Below are positions 52,222 through 61,016 of a stretch of 64,000 bases of DNA, one piece after another. The notes beneath the pieces were generated by a model. That model was not told the DNA's origin and did no database searches. It saw nothing but the letters and a program-made list of their open reading frames with translations. How positions within the stretch are numbered: the first letter of the stretch is position 1; each line of letters starts with the position of its first letter. Origin of the DNA: CAVQFB01 sp963711675 (GTDB taxonomy: Bacteria; Acidobacteriota; Terriglobia; Terriglobales; Acidobacteriaceae); assembly GCA_963711675.1 (NCBI GenBank), contig CAVQFB010000005.1, forward strand, positions 186,001 to 250,000. The letters run 5' to 3'. The position numbers and the translations under genes were made by a program.

Positions 52222-53577
52222 TCAGCGGAACGTGATCAGGCGATTTCGAATCTCCTCGAGCCGGTTCTGTAAGTCGTCGCTGAAGCGAACCGGGTAACGC
52301 TCGGGATTCTTCAATCGCCGGTAGGCTTCCGGAAGCTTCGACAAAAACGAACGCGCGATCTGCTGGACATCCTTCAACGGGGGACGCTGTCCAATTCTCT
52401 TGCCCTGCCGCATGACACAAGCGAGCAACGGTTCTGTATTCGGGTAACTCTCATTCTCTCGCGCGATGATGTCGCCGCCAAAACTTCCGTCGGGTTCAAC
52501 TCTCCGAAACACTTGCTTGCGGCATGGATACGTGCTTTTCTCGCTGCTGAGCTTGACACGCCCCAGCGGTCCCTGTCCGAAATCGACATCCACCAGTTTA
52601 TAGACGCCGCTTAGGGTGGGTGCGTCTTTAGAAGTCGCGAGCGCCGTTCCCACGCCGAACGAATCAATTTCTGCGCCATCGGCAAGAAGATCAGAAATCA
52701 CGAACTCGTCCAGATCGCCGCTCACAAATATACGCGTCTCGGTCAATCCAGCCCGGTCAAGACGACGGCGGGCTTCTCGTGAGAGCTCCACAAAATCACC
52801 GCTATCCAACCTGATCGCTTTGGGACGAAGACCCGCTCGAATGATTTTCTCGATGGCAGCCAGACTGTCATATGTATCGACCAGCAGCACGCCGTGCTCG
52901 GGAAACAGACGCTGGAAATTCCGGAAACTCTCTTCTTCATCGCGATGCGCCATGACGAAAGAGTGGGCCTGCGTGCCGAAGGTGGGAATGCCATACCGTC
53001 GCCCGGCCTCGACATTTGACGTGCCGCTGCACCCGCCAACGTAGGCTGCGCGAGCGGCGAGCACGCCAGCCTCAGGGCCGTGAGCGCGACGGCTTCCGAA
53101 CTCGACCACGTCCCTGCCCTGCGCAGCTTCGACAACGCGCGCAGCCTTCGACGCGATCATGGTCTGGAAGGTCAACGAAGAAAGCAGAAAAGTCTCGACG
53201 ATCTGGGCTTCGATGATGGGAGCGGTCACGCGGAGAAACGGTTCCTCGGCAAAGATCGGCGTTCCCTCAGGCATGGCCCAAACTTCCCCCGTAAACCGGA
53301 AGTTCTCAAGGCGCTTGAAGAACTCGCCTCCTATATGCGAGAAGACGGGGTGGCGGCGGACGTACTCGATATCCTCGGGCTCGAAGCGAACGTCTTCCAG
53401 GAAGTCGAGAGCTTGCTCGAGTCCGGCAGCGATCAGGTAGCTGCGCGGCGGCGGCAAAGCCCGAATGAAAACTTCAAAGCTGGCGATAGCGTCGAAGTTA
53501 TCTTCAAAATAAGCCGCCGACATAGTGAGTTCATACAGGTCGGTGAGCAGCGCGGAATGTCGTATGCGTTCGGGCAC
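52222..53577 (-). CDS. pncB: Nicotinate phosphoribosyltransferase
   Basis: First step of NAD salvage from nicotinate. 451 residues. It opens with LLTDLYELTMSAAYFED and contains EFGSRRAHGPEAG, GGCSGTSNVEAGRRYGIPTF, GTQAHSFVMAH and IRLDSGDFVELSREARRRLD, typical of the family. The active-site histidine is in GTQAHSF. Length is normal. It follows the phosphoesterase gene by 59 nt on the same strand. Confidence 0.95.
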   Translation of the reverse strand: MPERIRHSALLTDLYELTMSAAYFEDNFDAIASFEVFIRALPPPRSYLIAAGLEQALDFLEDVRFEPEDIEYVRRHPVFSHIGGEFFKRLENFRFTGEVWAMPEGTPIFAEEPFLRVTAPIIEAQIVETFLLSSLTFQTMIASKAARVVEAAQGRDVVEFGSRRAHGPEAGVLAARAAYVGGCSGTSNVEAGRRYGIPTFGTQAHSFVMAHRDEEESFRNFQRLFPEHGVLLVDTYDSLAAIEKIIRAGLRPKAIRLDSGDFVELSREARRRLDRAGLTETRIFVSGDLDEFVISDLLADGAEIDSFGVGTALATSKDAPTLSGVYKLVDVDFGQGPLGRVKLSSEKSTYPCRKQVFRRVEPDGSFGGDIIARENESYPNTEPLLACVMRQGKRIGQRPPLKDVQQIARSFLSKLPEAYRRLKNPERYPVRFSDDLQNRLEEIRNRLITFR

Positions 53578-53636
53578 GTAATGGACCTGCTCGATTATAG
53601 AGGGTGAAGGCTTGGGTTGAGAGCTTAGCTTCTCGA

Positions 53637-56441
53637 TCAGTCCGAATCCTTATCAGATATCACGATGTGTCGAGGAATCGGCACCGGCGAATTGCCCTTG
53701 CTATCGCGCCAAAGAATCGCGTTTAGACGCGAAGCGACGACGGCGTCAGGCCGCGAGAAGTCCATGTGTGAGGATTCGCTCGCTCCCGGACCGCCCTTAG
53801 GGTTCATCTGGTAGATAAGGCCGTTGTCGCGGTTACGAAAATCTGCAACGAAAGGCGGCTGCTTCCCCTGCCCTGAGAAAAGCGGCGCCATCACCGGAGC
53901 GTAAGCATCGTTTTGATTCATGGGAGGGAGGCCCAGCAATTCCTCCATGGTATGAATCATGTTGACCGTCGTGAAGAAATGATGCTCGACGAAGGGATTC
54001 TCGACACTCCCCGGCGAGTACTTGCTGATGACGAAGGCCGTCGAGCGATGCGCGTCGACGTGATCGAAGCCATCCTGTGCGTCGTCCTCGACCACAAAGA
54101 TCGCGGTATCGTCCCAGTAGGGACTGTGGGATAGGGCTTCGACTACGCGGCCCAGGGCAATATCGTTATCGGCCACGCTCGCCGCGGGTCGCGGCATTCC
54201 GGGCCTGGTTCCGGCTGTGTGGTCGTCGGGCAAATAGAGAAGAATGAATGCAGGCAATTCGGTTCCATGTCCACCCTGGCGTGCCTTCACGAAGCGTTCA
54301 AACTCGTTCAAAAATTCGTCGGCGCGCAGTTGGTCGGGATAGGACGTTTCAAAATCAGGAAACAGCGGATCGTAATGGTCGCGCAGCGCGGCCTTGGTTG
54401 GCCTCATCCGCTTCAGCACCGGAATGGCCCACGGCCACGGACTTGCTGAGCCGTGCGGTTGTCCAGTGTTCTCCGGCAGAGCTTCTCCCTGGCGAATCTC
54501 CTTCCTGGCGCAACTCGCGGAGAGCGAAGAAGGCGTTTCTTCCAACGGGGTCGCCTCGGATCCAGCGGGCGCCTTGCACCACCGAGCAAGGACGAATTCA
54601 CCGTAGTAGCGATAGCTGATCCCGTGCTGCGCAAGGTTGTCCCAGAGGAAACCAGTCGCCGGGTCATCCACATCGGGCAGACCGTGGTCCAGCATGAACT
54701 CGTCGCCGCTCTGGCCCTGAAAATCATAAGTGCGCTCACGGCCGCGATAGGCAATCTGCCAGGTCTTCTCGTTATAGTCGCTGGTGATCGCGGCATTGGA
54801 CCAGACGTGACCATCGCCGGACACTTCGCCACTGTCATAGAAATTGTCGAGTACGCCGAACTGCAGCGCGAGCTTGTGTTCGTTGGGCGTGATCTCTGCC
54901 CCATACATTGTGAGCGAAGAGTCGCCGTTACCAACTTTCAAGTCGCCGAAAATCTGGTCGTAGGTGCGGTTTTCCTTGAGAACGTAAATTATGTGGTGAA
55001 TAGGATTGCCGCCATGAGCAAACGCGATCTTCCCGGGGTCAGAGCGGAAAAGATTGCTCTGCGCCACTTCAGCCGTCAACTCGGAAAGATTCTTCAGCGT
55101 ATCGGGAATGTTGAGGCGTGCGATCGATCCCCGCAGCAGCGTTCCGATGTAGGGATGCTCACGATGGCGGCGTTCTTTCACGACATTCGGACCGTTGTTC
55201 GGACCGGTTCCCTGCCCTTTCGCCGTTGCGACTAGCAGATTGCCGTCCCGGACCGCGAGTGCGCTCGGATACCACTCCGTCGGGATGAAGCCAAGAGCCT
55301 GCTGCGGCCGGTCTGCGTTGGCCGAATCTTCCGTCGAGAGACGAGCTGTATCAAAGACCGCAACCGCGTTCAGGGATGCATCGGCCACAAATAGCAGCTT
55401 GCCATCCGACGATTTGGCCAAAGCATTGGGATAGCTTCCGGAGTACTGTTGACCCGGAGCCCGTGTATCAAAGAAGGCCATCGCCTTCCCGGTCTCTGTG
55501 GAAACCGCAGCGACGCGATCCGCATTGGCCAGGGCAACGTAGAGTAGCTTCTCATCCGGGCTTAGCAGCAGCGCGGTGGGATGTGAACCCGGTGCAATCG
55601 GGACTTTCGGCTCCAGTAACGGAATCGAGCGGACAACCTTGCCTTTAATCAGGTCCAATTCGACAACTCGCGATGCGTTCCACAGGCTGCACCATGCGCG
55701 CTTCCCGTCCCTGGTGGCAACCACTGCGTAAGGATAGGCGGCGGGGATCAGATCCGATGTACTCAGGTCAAACGCCTGCACAATATTTCCTGTGGCAGCG
55801 TCGACCAACACTGCGTTATCGGCGAGATTATCGGCGACCAGCAGTTGCTCATGGCCGTCCCGTTGGATGACGGCGAGTCCCGCAGGATACGGAATTGCTG
55901 TCGACTCAGGAACTTTCCGCCGCAGGCCAAAAGCCACCTTCTTTCCGCTTCCAATCTTCTGCGGAGCAATCTTGATAAATCGCTCTGGGGATACCTGACC
56001 GTTCTTGAATTGATAAACCGCGATACCGTTGCCGGTGTTGTTCGGTTTTTCGCCCGTGGGATCCGTAATCGATCCCATGGATGCATACAGCTGGGCTCCA
56101 TCCGAACTAAAGGCAATACCGAGGAAGTAGCTCTGGTGCGCTTCGTCGGGCAAGCGTTCATCCGGAAAATCTGAAAGCTGGTTGGTAAGCATATCCAGGA
56201 CGCCAATCGACTGGCGGGCGCCCGTCTCCTGCGAACCGTAGCCGTCATTCAAGAACGCGGCATAGTGTCCGTCTGGACTCAGCGCGATCGTCGCGGGGAA
56301 ACCGTTCGTCGTACCGATCCGTCCCGGCGCAGGCGCACTCAATTCTTTCGTCGTGGGAAGTTGGATCCTGCGCGCCTTCTGCGCGAACAACACTGATAGA
56401 GCAACCAGGCACGAAACGACGAGAACGATGGCTCTCTTCAC
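53637..56441 (-). CDS. Secreted YncE-like beta-propeller plus phosphoesterase-domain protein
   Basis: 934 residues. A signal peptide (MKRAIVLVVSCLVALSVLFA) precedes an N-terminal seven-blade propeller-like half (about 40-440, repeated LxxSPDGxxLYVA blades such as LLLSPDEKLLYVALANADRV). The C-terminal half (about 480-900) is a phosphoesterase/alkaline-phosphatase superfamily domain with IYVLKENRTYDQIFGDLKVG, DEFMLDHGLPDVDD, LPDDHTAGTRPGMPRP and FVVEDDAQDGFDHVDAHRST. The likely substrates are phosphate or sulfate esters outside the cytoplasm. It sits beside the phosphate operon and could release phosphate for it. Confidence 0.85.
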   Translation of the reverse strand: MKRAIVLVVSCLVALSVLFAQKARRIQLPTTKELSAPAPGRIGTTNGFPATIALSPDGHYAAFLNDGYGSQETGARQSIGVLDMLTNQLSDFPDERLPDEAHQSYFLGIAFSSDGAQLYASMGSITDPTGEKPNNTGNGIAVYQFKNGQVSPERFIKIAPQKIGSGKKVAFGLRRKVPESTAIPYPAGLAVIQRDGHEQLLVADNLADNAVLVDAATGNIVQAFDLSTSDLIPAAYPYAVVATRDGKRAWCSLWNASRVVELDLIKGKVVRSIPLLEPKVPIAPGSHPTALLLSPDEKLLYVALANADRVAAVSTETGKAMAFFDTRAPGQQYSGSYPNALAKSSDGKLLFVADASLNAVAVFDTARLSTEDSANADRPQQALGFIPTEWYPSALAVRDGNLLVATAKGQGTGPNNGPNVVKERRHREHPYIGTLLRGSIARLNIPDTLKNLSELTAEVAQSNLFRSDPGKIAFAHGGNPIHHIIYVLKENRTYDQIFGDLKVGNGDSSLTMYGAEITPNEHKLALQFGVLDNFYDSGEVSGDGHVWSNAAITSDYNEKTWQIAYRGRERTYDFQGQSGDEFMLDHGLPDVDDPATGFLWDNLAQHGISYRYYGEFVLARWCKAPAGSEATPLEETPSSLSASCARKEIRQGEALPENTGQPHGSASPWPWAIPVLKRMRPTKAALRDHYDPLFPDFETSYPDQLRADEFLNEFERFVKARQGGHGTELPAFILLYLPDDHTAGTRPGMPRPAASVADNDIALGRVVEALSHSPYWDDTAIFVVEDDAQDGFDHVDAHRSTAFVISKYSPGSVENPFVEHHFFTTVNMIHTMEELLGLPPMNQNDAYAPVMAPLFSGQGKQPPFVADFRNRDNGLIYQMNPKGGPGASESSHMDFSRPDAVVASRLNAILWRDSKGNSPVPIPRHIVISDKDSD

Positions 56442-56511
56442 GCAGTACCCCCAGGAGAGGAGTTCGTAGCTGGAATGTTAAACGAAACTTCTGGAATGGG
56501 TTCAGCCTAAG

Positions 56512-56539
56512 AAAAAACCGGCCAGCTCAGCTGACCGGT
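56512..56539 (-). terminator. Rho-independent terminator of the pst-phoU operon
   Basis: On the minus strand ACCGGTCAGC pairs with GCTGGCCGGT (one G-U pair) around a TGA loop, then a T-run (the A-run at 56512-56517). It ends the pstCAB-phoU transcript 22 nt after phoU. Confidence 0.85.
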
Positions 56540-56561
56540 GGTTCCAAACAAGACCTAAATC

Positions 56562-57266
56562 CTATTGCCGACCCTCGGTGACCTCGTGGTGTGCCGGAAC
56601 TTCGTTGTCATGACCAGCATTGTGGCGAACGTCGGCGCCTCGCACCCAGAAGATGACGTCCTCCGCAATGTTCGTGGCGTGGTCAGCGACTCGCTCCAGG
56701 TTTCGCGCCACCAGCAATGTATCGAGCGCCTGACGAGTCTTCTCCTGCTGCGTGTTCATGGTCTTGACCAGCAAGATGAAGGCTTCATCCCGCATCCGGT
56801 CAACTACGTTATCCATCTCAAGCACGGCCTGAGCTAACTCGGCCTTGCCTTCGATGAAAGACTCCAGGGCGCGGCGCACCATCGCGCTGGAGGCGGCCGC
56901 CATGCGAGCAATATCCACGGGCAGATCAACCGCGGGCAGTTCCACCATGTCCATTACGCGCTCGGCAATGTTGACTGCCTGGTCGCCCACACGCTCGAGG
57001 TCCGAGTTGATCTTGGTGACCGCCAGAATAAAGCGCAGATCGACCGCCATGGGCTGCTGCATGGCAAGCAGGTCGAAAGCGAGCTCGTCGATTTCGCGCT
57101 CGGTGGCGTTGATCTGGCTTTCACCTTCGAGCACCATGTGGCAGCGCGCTAAGTCACGATCGATGTAAGCCTGGCAGGCGCGGTCGACCGCCTGCTCAGC
57201 ATATCCACCCATGCGGAGAAGTTTCTCGCGAAGTTCATCGAGCCCTTGCTGAAAGCGTGTTCGCAT
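56562..57266 (-). CDS. phoU: Phosphate transport/signalling regulator PhoU
   Basis: 234 residues in two PhoU helical-bundle repeats. Conserved blocks are LLRMGGYAEQAVDRACQAYI, AFDLLAMQQPMAVDLRFI, TKINSDLERVGDQAVNIAER and ARNLERVADHATNIAEDVIF with E/DxxxD metal-cluster motifs. It represses PhoR/PhoB signalling through the Pst transporter. Coupled to pstB by TAATG overlap. No phoR or phoB gene lies in the window. Confidence 0.95.
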   Translation of the reverse strand: MRTRFQQGLDELREKLLRMGGYAEQAVDRACQAYIDRDLARCHMVLEGESQINATEREIDELAFDLLAMQQPMAVDLRFILAVTKINSDLERVGDQAVNIAERVMDMVELPAVDLPVDIARMAAASSAMVRRALESFIEGKAELAQAVLEMDNVVDRMRDEAFILLVKTMNTQQEKTRQALDTLLVARNLERVADHATNIAEDVIFWVRGADVRHNAGHDNEVPAHHEVTEGRQ

Positions 57267-58025
57267 TATCCGAACCTGCCTGTGATGTAGTCTTCCGTCC
57301 TTTTATCGGACGGATTCGTAAAAATCTTCTCCGTCTTATCGAACTCCACGAGCTTGCCCAGTAAGAAGAAGCCGGTAAACTCGGCGACTCGCGCCGCCTG
57401 TTGCATATTATGCGTCACAATCACGATCGTGTACTGCTCTTTGAGCTGAAAAATCAACTCTTCTATCTTGCCGGTGGAGATGGGATCCAGAGCGGAACAC
57501 GGCTCGTCCATCAGGAGGACTTCCGGCTCTACAGCCAGGGCCCGGGCGATACAGAGGCGCTGTTGTTGCCCACCCGACAGGCTGGCGCCTGACTTTTTGT
57601 GGACGCTATCCTTCACCTCCTCCCACAACGCAGAGGCATGGAGCGATCGCTCAACCACTTCGTCGAGCTTTTTCCGGTCCCGAAAGCCATTGAGCTTCAG
57701 ACCCGAAGCCACGTTGTCATAAATTGACATGGTCGGGAACGGGTTGGGCTTCTGGAATACCATACCTACCCGCCGGCGAAGCTGCGTCGGTGAGGTACCG
57801 TTGTAGGCATCGAGTTCTCCGATGCGGATACGGCCCTGCACGCGAGCTTCGGGAATCGTCTCATGCATTCTGATTAATGCAACGGATAAACGTGGACTTT
57901 CCGCAGCCCGAAGGTCCAATCAACGCGGTGGCATGATTGGCCTGCACCTGAAGATTGATGTCATACAGCGCCTGGCTCTTGCCATACCAGGCATTCAGGG
58001 TCTCGACCTGTATTCCGACACCCAT
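57266..58025 (-). CDS. pstB: Phosphate ABC transporter ATP-binding protein, frameshifted
   Basis: Drives phosphate import. The N-terminal part from the ATG at 58025 contains LNAWYGKSQALYDIN and Walker A GPSGCGKSTFIRCIN. One extra base near 57872 shifts the frame, which then reads on as MHETIPEARVQGRIRIGEL with LSGGQQQRLCIARAL, LLMDEPCSALDP and VTHNMQQAARVA, ending at 57266. The total is 3n+1, so one base in excess; the intended protein is about 252 residues. Coupled to pstA (1-nt gap) and phoU. Possibly a sequence error, because an intact pst system needs it. Confidence 0.92.
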
Positions 58026-58026
58026 A

Positions 58027-58914
58027 TCAATTCGCTCCCGCTAAGGTTCCGTGCCGGACTGCAATTCTAACCGCCGATACCGCTCCAACAATCAGGACGA
58101 TCAATACCAGCGCTCCTGCCCAGGCCTGCCGGTGCCACTCCTCAAAGGGGGAAATCGCGTAGGTGAAAATCTGCAGAGGCAACGCCGCCGTGGGCTCGTT
58201 GGTATTCCAATTCCAGTATTGATTTCCGAACGCCGTAAACAGCAACGGCGCCGTCTCGCCCGCGACACGAGCAAAGGCCAACATTACCCCGGTGATTACA
58301 CCTGAGGTGGCGGTTCGCAAGGTAATGGAAAGCGTGGTCCGCCAGCGCGGTACGCCCAACCCGTACGCGGCTTCCCGGATCGCGTTCGGCACGAGCAGCA
58401 GCATTTCCTCGGTAGTACGCGCGATGGTGGGAATCATCATGATTGCCAGGGCAAAGCCTCCGGCAAGAGCTGAGAAATGCTTCTGGCGCAGCACCACGAT
58501 GCTATAGGCAACGATTCCGATCACGATGGAAGGCACGCCGTTCAGTACATCGGAGGTGAAGCGAACAAAGTCGCCGAAGCGGTTCCGGCCATACTCTGAG
58601 AGATAAATACCCGCTCCGATGCCGACCGGTATGCCCAGGAGGCTGGCGATCCCTAACACAAGCACAGAGCCGCCGATCGCGTTAGCCATGCCGCCACCTG
58701 GCTCGCCTACCGGCTTGGGTGTCTGTGTCAGAAATGCCCAGTTGATCGAGCCAATCCCCTTGATGACGAGGTAACTGAAAATAGCGACCAGCGGAACCAG
58801 CACGATGACCACCGTCGACACCGCCACGAAAGTCATAAACTTGTCTGTCAGGCGACGGTACAAGCTGATTTGCAACATGCCGGGAGCGATCGCGGATTTC
58901 GTGGACTCAGGCAT
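58027..58914 (-). CDS. pstA: Phosphate ABC transporter permease PstA
   Basis: 295 residues with six predicted membrane helices. The family motifs are LGIPVGIGAGIYLSEYGRN, VLNGVPSIVIGIVAYS and EAAYGLGVPRWRTTLSITLR (EAA loop, which docks on PstB), then FARVAGETAPLLFTA. It overlaps pstC by 8 nt. No pstS is seen, so the binding protein is encoded elsewhere. Confidence 0.95.
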   Translation of the reverse strand: MPESTKSAIAPGMLQISLYRRLTDKFMTFVAVSTVVIVLVPLVAIFSYLVIKGIGSINWAFLTQTPKPVGEPGGGMANAIGGSVLVLGIASLLGIPVGIGAGIYLSEYGRNRFGDFVRFTSDVLNGVPSIVIGIVAYSIVVLRQKHFSALAGGFALAIMMIPTIARTTEEMLLLVPNAIREAAYGLGVPRWRTTLSITLRTATSGVITGVMLAFARVAGETAPLLFTAFGNQYWNWNTNEPTAALPLQIFTYAISPFEEWHRQAWAGALVLIVLIVGAVSAVRIAVRHGTLAGAN

Positions 58915-59941
58915 GGCCCCTCGCAGGTTGTCCGCGAGTTACAGACCAAACCATCAGCCGTGCCAGAGCATTCACAACGATGGTGACGAGAAACAGAGCC
59001 AAGCCGATTTCAACCAAGGCCGAGAGGTAGGTGTCCCCGGTGGCTTCACTGAATTCGTTTGCGATCACGCTAGCCATGGTGTAGCCGGGAGCGAACAGCG
59101 ACTTCGCGATCTCGGGACGGTTGCCGATCACCATGGTAACAGCCATCGTCTCGCCGAGCGCACGGCCCAAGCCGAGAATGACGCCGCCCACGATTCCAGC
59201 CCGCGCGTTGCGCAGCACGCCCACGCGGATCATTTCCCACCGCGTGGCACCCAGTGCCAGCACCGCCTCACGCTGGTGCTGGGGCACCACGGACAAAACT
59301 TCGCGGCTGATCGACGAGATGATGGGCACGATCATGATGGCGAGGATGACGCCGGCCGCAAGCATTCCGATGCCGTAGGGAGCTCCCTCGAACAGACCCG
59401 TCCAGCCGAGCGTCTTTCCCAGGAAGGGCTCCACGTACTCTCGTAGCAATGGAACGAGAACGAAAATAGCCCACAAGCCGTAAATCACGCTGGGAATCGC
59501 GGCGAGCAGTTCGGTGAAGAACGACAACGGTCCACGCAGCCACTTGGGGCACATCTCGGTGGTGAAAACAGCCACTCCGACGGCCAGCGGCACCGCCAGG
59601 ATCAGAGAGAGTACGGAAGAAACGATCGTGCCGTAGATAAACGGCAAGGCACCGAATTGCTCCTCGACGGGGTTCCAGTCACGACCGACAAAAAAGCTCC
59701 ATCCAAATGCATGCCAGGAGAGCTGGGAGCGGAGCACTAGTTCATAGACAATCAGCGCGAGCAGACCGAGGATTCCAATCGCACAGGCCAGCATGGCGTA
59801 GCCAAAAGTCTTGTCCGCCAGCTCACCACTGGAGGTATGCCGCAAAAGGCTCACTCGCGGCTTACTTTCTGCTTTAACCTGCTGATTGACAACGGGTTGC
59901 GGACCTGTCAAGCGAGGCCTCGGGAGCGCCTGGTTGCCCAT
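58907..59941 (-). CDS. pstC: Phosphate ABC transporter permease PstC
   Basis: 344 residues. A cytoplasmic N-terminus of about 50 residues precedes membrane helices. Motifs are GTIVSSVLSLILAVPLAVGV, AAIPSVIYGLWAIFVLVP, VPQHQREAVLALGATRWEM (EAA loop) and GRALGETMAVTMVIGNR, typical of PstC. First gene of the pstCAB-phoU operon; a Pho-box-like pair of repeats lies just upstream. Confidence 0.95.
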   Translation of the reverse strand: MGNQALPRPRLTGPQPVVNQQVKAESKPRVSLLRHTSSGELADKTFGYAMLACAIGILGLLALIVYELVLRSQLSWHAFGWSFFVGRDWNPVEEQFGALPFIYGTIVSSVLSLILAVPLAVGVAVFTTEMCPKWLRGPLSFFTELLAAIPSVIYGLWAIFVLVPLLREYVEPFLGKTLGWTGLFEGAPYGIGMLAAGVILAIMIVPIISSISREVLSVVPQHQREAVLALGATRWEMIRVGVLRNARAGIVGGVILGLGRALGETMAVTMVIGNRPEIAKSLFAPGYTMASVIANEFSEATGDTYLSALVEIGLALFLVTIVVNALARLMVWSVTRGQPARGHA

Positions 59942-59963
59942 CGGGTCGAGGCTAGCAGAAAGT

Positions 59964-59980
59964 TGTTACAACGGTGTTAA
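59964..59980 (-). promoter_or_regulatory. Pho-box-like direct repeat upstream of pstC
   Basis: On the minus strand TTAACA (59980-59975), 5 nt, GTAACA (59969-59964) gives two hexamers at 11-bp spacing. This is the pattern of PhoP/PhoB-family boxes (TTNACA repeats); one position differs. It lies between pstC and the CHAD gene, 23 nt from the annotated pstC start, so the true start or the regulated gene is uncertain. Confidence 0.4.
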
Positions 59981-60053
59981 AATACCCCCGCTTTCCCGGA
60001 ACGGTTCCGTTGCCATTTGGCAGTCAAGCTTGTATCTTGCTATTCCCCGTCCT

Positions 60054-60923
60054 ATGCCCGTTGACCGAGATCGTCTAGGTTTTGTGTTCGAGAGATTGGA
60101 TCACCAGCTCTCCAAGCTGGCCTCCAAACCCCAGCCTCAGAATGTTCATCGCTTCCGCACTTATACGCGCCGGTTGGAAGCATTGCTTGAAGAATTGGCT
60201 TCCGGGTTGGGTGGAAACGAGAGGAAGCTGCTGAAGTCGCTAACCTGGTTGCGTCGGCGCGCGGGAAAAGTCCGGGATCTGGACGTGCAGATCGCGGCGC
60301 TGCGCAGCCTGAAAATTCCGCAAGAACCGGAGCGCAAGGCGCAACTCCTTCGCACTCTCACTGACGTCCGGATGAAACGCGAAAAGAAACTGCACCAGGC
60401 ACTCGACCGGGACACGCTACGCGAGCTGCGAAAACGGTTGAAGAAGGCCAGGAGAAGTTCCTTTGATCGCGAGGCTGATCCCGTGGGTCTTGGGCGCCGC
60501 CTCTTTGCGCAAGTCACCAAACCACAAGTTCCTCTGACCGAGGAAATCCTGCACAAATATCGAACTGCAGGAAAACGTATCCGTTACGTTGTGGAATCGG
60601 CGGAACGAGTGCCGGAAGCATCACGCATGTTGGAAACCTTGAAGGTCATGCAGGACGCGCTGGGTGACTGGCACGACTGGCTGATGCTGACGCAAACTGC
60701 GGAAAACCTCATTCAGGGTGCGCAACCGTCGCCTCTGTTGACTGCGTTGCGCAATGTTACGGGCGCGAAGTTCCGTCATGCCTTGCAAGTGGTTGCCGAC
60801 ACCCAGACCAAGATCCTGGAGCAACCGTTCGAGCACCCGGCTCAACCCGGAAAAGCGAAACCAGGTCGAGCACGTCGCAAGCCCACGTCGCCTAGTGTTG
60901 AGGACGCCCAGTCGGCGGCCTAG
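60054..60923 (+). CDS. CHAD-domain polyphosphate-binding protein
   Basis: 289 residues, mostly a CHAD helical domain. Conserved basic and His residues are visible: QNVHRFRTYTRRLEALLEEL, LRRRAGKVRDLDVQIAALRS, HKYRTAGKRIRYVVESAERV and MQDALGDWHDWLMLTQTAEN. A Lys/Arg/Pro tail (GKAKPGRARRKPTSPS) follows. CHAD domains bind polyphosphate and associate with polyP granules. It precedes ppx and lies near ppk1, consistent with this. The ATG at 60054 is used although the frame is open upstream to 59886. Confidence 0.88.
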   Translation: MPVDRDRLGFVFERLDHQLSKLASKPQPQNVHRFRTYTRRLEALLEELASGLGGNERKLLKSLTWLRRRAGKVRDLDVQIAALRSLKIPQEPERKAQLLRTLTDVRMKREKKLHQALDRDTLRELRKRLKKARRSSFDREADPVGLGRRLFAQVTKPQVPLTEEILHKYRTAGKRIRYVVESAERVPEASRMLETLKVMQDALGDWHDWLMLTQTAENLIQGAQPSPLLTALRNVTGAKFRHALQVVADTQTKILEQPFEHPAQPGKAKPGRARRKPTSPSVEDAQSAA

Positions 60924-61016
60924 CTATTCCCGGTTCGCAATTCCGTTGAAACACACAACCCACTTGTGAGATGACAGGGGTACGCGCGACGCTGTCCGTC
61001 CGCTTCCCGATTATCG

